This document shows positions 59,775-64,000 of a stretch of DNA of 64,000 nucleotides, piece after piece. The stretch is taken from NCBI GenBank assembly GCA_965178655.1, contig OZ238266.1:1674001-1738000 (forward strand), read 5' to 3'. Numbering within the stretch: position 1 is the first letter of the stretch; every line of letters starts with the position of its first letter. The notes beneath the pieces were generated by a model. It saw only the letters and a list, made by a program, of their open reading frames with translations, was not told the origin of the DNA and did not search any database. A program made the position numbers and the translations under genes. This DNA comes from GCA-2733415 sp965178655 (lineage in GTDB: Bacteria > Bacteroidota > Bacteroidia > Flavobacteriales > Flavobacteriaceae).

Positions 59775-61082
59775 ATGATGCTGTATAAAAAGATATGTTG
59801 TTTTTGGATTGGTGTTGCTATAGGACTAAGCCTTTCGGCTCAAAATATATCTTCTTTTGAGTTTAGACCAGATAAAACATGTGTAAAAATACCTTTTGAA
59901 TTACTAAATAATGTTATTGTTGTTCCGGTACAAGTAAATGGAGTGCCCTTGTCTTTTTTGTTAGACACAGGTGTTAAAGAAACTATTGTGTTCAATACTC
60001 ATAAGGTAGATTCTCTAACACTATATAATACTAAAACGGTTTTGATTAAAGGCGTTAACAATGTTTCTATAGATGCTATACGATCAGAAAATAACACTCT
60101 TGAAATTAATGGATTAACAAGTAAAAATCATAGTGTGTTTGTTGCTTTTAATCAAGGTATAAATTTGTCATCGTATTTAGGAGAGGAGATACATGGTATT
60201 TTAGGTTATCATTTTTTTAAAGATAATATTGTAGAAATTTCATACATTAATAAGTGTATAAAAGTATATAAAAAAGGGAGATATAAAACACATTGGAATC
60301 ATTATACAAAACTGCCTTTTATGCTTTTAAAAGGAAAGCCATATGCTAAGGCAAAAATAAAAGATAAATATGAGTCTTATTTGATTGATACAGGTATGAG
60401 TGATAGTGTTTGGGCTTTTAAAGAAGATAGTCTGAGTACTAAAAAACACGGTAGTTATGTTGATCATTTAGGGACAACTGTTTCTGGAGAAATTTCAGGA
60501 AAACGCAGTAAAATTGATCAGTTTTTATTTGCAGGAGTATCTTTTTATGATGTAAAAATAGCCTACCCATACACAAATGAATTAATAGCACGCATTCAAA
60601 AAAAAGACAATAGAGCAGGAACTATTGGAGGTGAATTACTAAAGCGATTCAAAATTATTTTTGATTACCCTAACAATGTAATGTATCTAAAAGCAAATAA
60701 GCATAAAAAGGCCCCTTTTGTTTATAATAAATCAGGTATTGTCTTGCTGCAAGTTGGCGAGGCAGTTAAAAATAATAGTAATAATGACTGGCTAAATAAA
60801 TTAAAAGCAGCACAATTTGTGTCTTATGAAGATTTATCATACTTATTGAGTCCAGAATTTAGGGTAGATTATGTGCGTAAAAACTCTCCTGCCGAAAAAG
60901 CAGGGGTTTTAAAAAATGATGTGTTGTTAGAGGTGAATGGTGTACCATGTTTTAAATATACTTTATCGGAATTATATAGATTTTTTCATGCAAAAACCAA
61001 CAAGAAGATTAAGTTAAAATTACAACGCGGAACACAAGTATTAACATTAGATTTCTATTTAAAATCACCACTTAAAAAATAA
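59775..61082 (+). CDS. Secreted aspartyl-protease-fold protein with PDZ domain
   Basis: A 435-residue exported protein (signal peptide MMLYKKICCFWIGVAIGLSL, cleavage after SAQ). Two retropepsin-like units carry a DTG motif, FLLDTGVKETIVF (D64) and YLIDTGMSDSVW (D205), so both catalytic aspartates of a bilobal acid protease may be present in one chain. A C-terminal PDZ domain (about 350-430; KNSPAEKAGVLKNDVLLEVNG) would bind targets. Flavobacterial relatives are annotated as aspartyl protease family proteins; the substrate is unknown. It stands alone between the repeat gap and valS. Confidence 0.85.
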   Translation: MMLYKKICCFWIGVAIGLSLSAQNISSFEFRPDKTCVKIPFELLNNVIVVPVQVNGVPLSFLLDTGVKETIVFNTHKVDSLTLYNTKTVLIKGVNNVSIDAIRSENNTLEINGLTSKNHSVFVAFNQGINLSSYLGEEIHGILGYHFFKDNIVEISYINKCIKVYKKGRYKTHWNHYTKLPFMLLKGKPYAKAKIKDKYESYLIDTGMSDSVWAFKEDSLSTKKHGSYVDHLGTTVSGEISGKRSKIDQFLFAGVSFYDVKIAYPYTNELIARIQKKDNRAGTIGGELLKRFKIIFDYPNNVMYLKANKHKKAPFVYNKSGIVLLQVGEAVKNNSNNDWLNKLKAAQFVSYEDLSYLLSPEFRVDYVRKNSPAEKAGVLKNDVLLEVNGVPCFKYTLSELYRFFHAKTNKKIKLKLQRGTQVLTLDFYLKSPLKK

Positions 61083-61141
61083 TAGGATAGATACCCAGTA
61101 AAGAAAGCCTTAAATCGTTTTTTTAATACCCCCGATATAAT

Positions 61142-61149
61142 TACTTTTG
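61142..61149 (+). promoter_or_regulatory. Promoter -7 element of valS (TACTTTTG)
   Basis: TACTTTTG is an exact TAnnTTTG match, 31 bases before the valS ATG. Confidence 0.6.
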
Positions 61150-61180
61150 CAGATTACACTACAAATAAGCAGACTACACA

Positions 61181-63817
61181 ATGAGTGATTTAGGACAATA
61201 CAATGCAAAAGCAATAGAAGACAAATGGTATGCATACTGGATGGAGAACAAATATTTTCATTCTACACCAGATGAGAGAGAACCATATACTATTGTAATA
61301 CCACCACCAAATGTAACAGGGATATTACATATGGGACACATGCTAAATAACACCATTCAAGATGTGTTAATTCGTCGCGCTCGTTTGCAAGGTAAAAACG
61401 CTTGTTGGGTTCCGGGTACAGATCACGCCTCTATTGCTACCGAAGCAAAAGTTGTAGCAAAACTAAAAGAACAAGGTATTGATAAGAATGACCTATCAAG
61501 AGATGAGTTTTTAAAACACGCATGGGATTGGACCAATGAGTATGGTGGTGTAATTTTAGATCAGCTTAAAAAATTAGGATGCTCATGTGATTGGGATAGA
61601 ACAAAGTTTACCTTAGATGACGATATGTCTCAAGGGGTTATAAAAACTTTTGTAGACTTATATAATAAAGGTATGATTTATAGAGGATACCGTATGGTGA
61701 ACTGGGATCCTGAAGCAAAAACAACGTTATCAGACGAAGAGGTAGAGCATATTGAACAACAAGGAAAATTATATTATATAAACTACAAAATTGAAGGGTC
61801 AGATGAAGTGCTTACTGTAGCAACTACTCGCCCAGAAACAATTTTAGGAGATACTGCCATATGTATTAATCCGAATGACGAACGCTTTACTCATTTAAAA
61901 GGTAAAAAAGCAATCGTACCTATTTGCAACCGTATTATACCAATTATAGAAGATGAATATGTTGATGTTGAGTTTGGTACAGGATGTTTAAAAGTTACCC
62001 CTGCACATGATGTAAATGATAAAGCACTAGGAGATACACATGGCTTAGAAGTTATAGATATTTTTAATGAAGATGCTACCTTAAATAGTTTAGGTTTACA
62101 CTATCAAGGAAAGGATAGGTTTGTAGTTCGTGATGAAATTGCAGAAGAACTAAAAACAATAGGCGCATTATTAAAAGTTGAAACACACCTTAATAAAGTA
62201 GGGATTTCAGAACGTACTAAAGCAGTTGTTGAACCAAGGTTATCAGACCAATGGTTTTTAAAAATGGATGATTTGGTACAGCCAGCATTAGCTGCGGTAT
62301 TAGAAAAAGATGATATAAAGTTATATCCTAAAAAAATAGAAAACACGTATCGCCATTGGTTAGAAAACATTAGAGATTGGAATATTTCTCGACAATTAAG
62401 ATGGGGGCAGCAAATACCAGCTTATTTTTACGGCGATGGAAAAGAAGACTTTGTAGTTGCTGAAAATGCTGAAGAGGCATTAAAATTAGCACAAACAAAA
62501 ACAGGAAATAATACATTAACAGTATCAAGTTTAAAGCAAGAATCAGATGTTGTAGACACATGGTTTTCAGCTTGGCTATGGCCAATAGCTGTTTTTGATG
62601 GTGTTAGAAATCCTGATAATAAAGAATTCGATTATTATTACCCAACAAACGACTTGGTAACCGGGCCGGATATTATCTTTTTCTGGGTAGCAAGAATGAT
62701 TTTTGCAGGATATGAATTCAAAAATGAAAGACCATTTAAAAATGTGTATTTCACAGGATTAGTAAGAGATAAACAAGGCCGAAAAATGTCGAAATCATTA
62801 GGAAACTCTCCTGATGCATTAAAGCTAATTGATGATTATAGTGCAGATGCTGTACGTGCAGGAATGATGTTATTAAGTTCTGGTGCTGGTAACGATTTAC
62901 TGTTTGATGAATCTAAACTGCAACAAGGAAAAGCATTTAGTAATAAGATTTTTAACGCTTATAAATTATTAAATGGCTGGGAGGTTAGTGTAAGTATTGT
63001 ACAGCCCGAAGCTAGTAAAGTTGCATTGGAATGGTATAACTCAAAATTTCAGAAAGCATTCGCTGAAATTGAAGATCATTTTGAAAAATATCGTTTGTCA
63101 GACGCATTAATGACTGCTTATAAACTAATATGGGACGACTATTGTTCTTGGTTATTAGAAATGGTAAAGCCAGGATACCAGCAACCTATAGATAAAGTAA
63201 CTTACGATGCGGTATTATTAGCCTTCGAAAATAACTTGAAAATATTACATCCGTTTATGCCGTTCTTAACAGAAGAATTATGGCACAATATAGCAGATAG
63301 AACTCCAGAGGAGGCATTAATAGTGTCGTCATTCCCTGAAAAAACAGCGATAAATAAAGAATTATTATCTGATTTTGAAATAGCTTCAGCTGTTGTGTCA
63401 GGAATACGAACCATCAGAAAAGATAAGAATATATCTTTTAAAGATACTATTTCGTTCTCTGTATTAAATAATGAAAAGGCAAGTACTCGTTTTGATGCTG
63501 TAATTACAAAATTAGGAAACTTATCAGCATTAAATTATGTTTCTGAAAAAGTTGATGGCGCATTAAGTTTTAGAGTAAAGTCTAATGAGTACTTTATTCC
63601 AATGGAAGGCGCTATAGATGTAGCTGCAGAACTTAAAAAGTTGGAAGAGGAATTAAAATATACTGAAGGGTTTTTAAAATCGGTACAAAAGAAACTATCA
63701 AATGAACGTTTTGTAAATAACGCTCCAGAGCAAGTAATTGCTAGTGAGCGTAAAAAAGAAGCAGACGCTTTAGCAAAAATCGATTTGCTAAAAAGTAGTT
63801 TGGCAGGCTTAAAATAA
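61181..63817 (+). CDS. valS: Valyl-tRNA synthetase
   Basis: Charges tRNA-Val and edits misacylated threonine. The 878-residue class I enzyme has the HIGH-type motif VTGILHMGHMLNN, an editing domain with TVATTRPETILGDTAICI, the VDTWFSAWLWPI block and the KMSKS motif GRKMSKSLGNSPD. The C-terminal coiled coil (LKKLEEELKYTEGFLKSVQK) is complete. No anomaly. Confidence 0.98.
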   Translation: MSDLGQYNAKAIEDKWYAYWMENKYFHSTPDEREPYTIVIPPPNVTGILHMGHMLNNTIQDVLIRRARLQGKNACWVPGTDHASIATEAKVVAKLKEQGIDKNDLSRDEFLKHAWDWTNEYGGVILDQLKKLGCSCDWDRTKFTLDDDMSQGVIKTFVDLYNKGMIYRGYRMVNWDPEAKTTLSDEEVEHIEQQGKLYYINYKIEGSDEVLTVATTRPETILGDTAICINPNDERFTHLKGKKAIVPICNRIIPIIEDEYVDVEFGTGCLKVTPAHDVNDKALGDTHGLEVIDIFNEDATLNSLGLHYQGKDRFVVRDEIAEELKTIGALLKVETHLNKVGISERTKAVVEPRLSDQWFLKMDDLVQPALAAVLEKDDIKLYPKKIENTYRHWLENIRDWNISRQLRWGQQIPAYFYGDGKEDFVVAENAEEALKLAQTKTGNNTLTVSSLKQESDVVDTWFSAWLWPIAVFDGVRNPDNKEFDYYYPTNDLVTGPDIIFFWVARMIFAGYEFKNERPFKNVYFTGLVRDKQGRKMSKSLGNSPDALKLIDDYSADAVRAGMMLLSSGAGNDLLFDESKLQQGKAFSNKIFNAYKLLNGWEVSVSIVQPEASKVALEWYNSKFQKAFAEIEDHFEKYRLSDALMTAYKLIWDDYCSWLLEMVKPGYQQPIDKVTYDAVLLAFENNLKILHPFMPFLTEELWHNIADRTPEEALIVSSFPEKTAINKELLSDFEIASAVVSGIRTIRKDKNISFKDTISFSVLNNEKASTRFDAVITKLGNLSALNYVSEKVDGALSFRVKSNEYFIPMEGAIDVAAELKKLEEELKYTEGFLKSVQKKLSNERFVNNAPEQVIASERKKEADALAKIDLLKSSLAGLK

Positions 63818-63834
63818 GTGCTCGGTTTTTAGTA

Positions 63835-64000
63835 AGCAGTATTCAGTTTCCAGCCTTGGATTTTAGTGTCTTGGCTCTTTTCTTTTGTCTAATGGTTATT
63901 TGCAAACTTCTTTATTCAAAGAATAGATTTTCAGTCAAGTTGAGGATGATAAGTGTTTTGCTTTTTGTATTGTTTGTCTTTCCCGCGGAGGCGGGAATCC
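63835..64000. repeat. Intergenic repeat at the window's right edge
   Basis: After valS, bases 63835-63892 are a diverged inverted copy of the element at 8008-8056 (CAGTATTCAGT, TTTTAGTGTCTTGGCTC, CTTTTCTTTTGTC). The window ends with the hairpin TTCCCGC-GGAG-GCGGGAA (63980-63997), which matches the one at 27974-27991 over TTGTCTTTCCCGCG and GGCGGGAATCC. No gene is seen. Confidence 0.7.

Noticed and set aside
1..64000. CRISPR array, prophage, IS element, tRNA or rRNA genes
   Set aside because: I looked for regular spacer-repeat patterns, transposase and phage proteins and tRNA cloverleafs and saw none. A tRNA search program would be needed to exclude a tRNA in the gaps with certainty.

Overview
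The window looks like a chromosomal segment of a marine-type member of the Flavobacteriaceae (Bacteroidota). The evidence is AT-rich sequence, repeated TAnnTTTG promoter elements in place of sigma70 boxes, almost no Shine-Dalgarno sequences, lipid A genes (lpxK, waaA), an STN-type TonB receptor with its FecR/ECF sigma pair, a Porin_10-like protein and flavobacterial surface-protein repeats. No tRNA, rRNA, CRISPR array, prophage or insertion sequence was recognised. Most genes are core housekeeping genes.

Layout. 1-4.5 kb: the 3' part of hemL, a small secreted protein, lysS, and a group of very small membrane proteins (DUF2752, CD225/dispanin-like, and a 52-residue Pmp3/YqaE-like gene on the other strand). 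4.5-11 kb: lipB, a large lipoprotein of unknown function, a repeat-filled gap, rnhB and a putative porin. 10.9-18.7 kb: a long minus-strand run of rsfS, ftsH, a LUD protein, cdsA, psd, an acyl-CoA-binding protein, a YceI lipoprotein, an APC permease and a Rieske oxygenase, with phospholipid synthesis at its centre. 18.7-35 kb: birA, pyrE, a Nudix hydrolase, a SulP transporter, an alpha/beta hydrolase, a SpoU methyltransferase, a DUF1573 protein, mutS, waaA, a sugar aminotransferase, galE, gltA, arginase and argS.

36-44 kb is the accessory-looking part. It holds an ECF sigma factor, a FecR anti-sigma factor and a TonB-dependent receptor. Divergent from these is a very acidic, repeat-built lipoprotein, followed by two paralogous lipoproteins of an unrecognised family that share an almost identical leader and signal peptide (80 of 82 bases). 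This is the best candidate for an undescribed surface-uptake or surface-binding system. 44-64 kb returns to core genes: ffh, folD, a pseudouridine synthase, a CdsZ-like coiled-coil protein, a Nif3-like protein, lpxK, a TPR hybrid histidine kinase, gap, lipA, a second ECF sigma factor, an M1 peptidase, murB, an aminotransferase, an aspartyl-protease/PDZ protein and valS.

Other points of interest: (1) birA and the APC permease have clearly coding N-termini upstream of any ATG/GTG/TTG; (2) pyrE and birA have a TAnnTTTG element exactly 4 bases before the start codon, which predicts leaderless mRNAs; (3) a dispersed family of hairpin repeats with paired base changes fills the long gaps at 7.6-8.1, 27.9-28.2, 59.5 and 63.8-64.0 kb. 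All calls come from reading the sequence; no database search was run.
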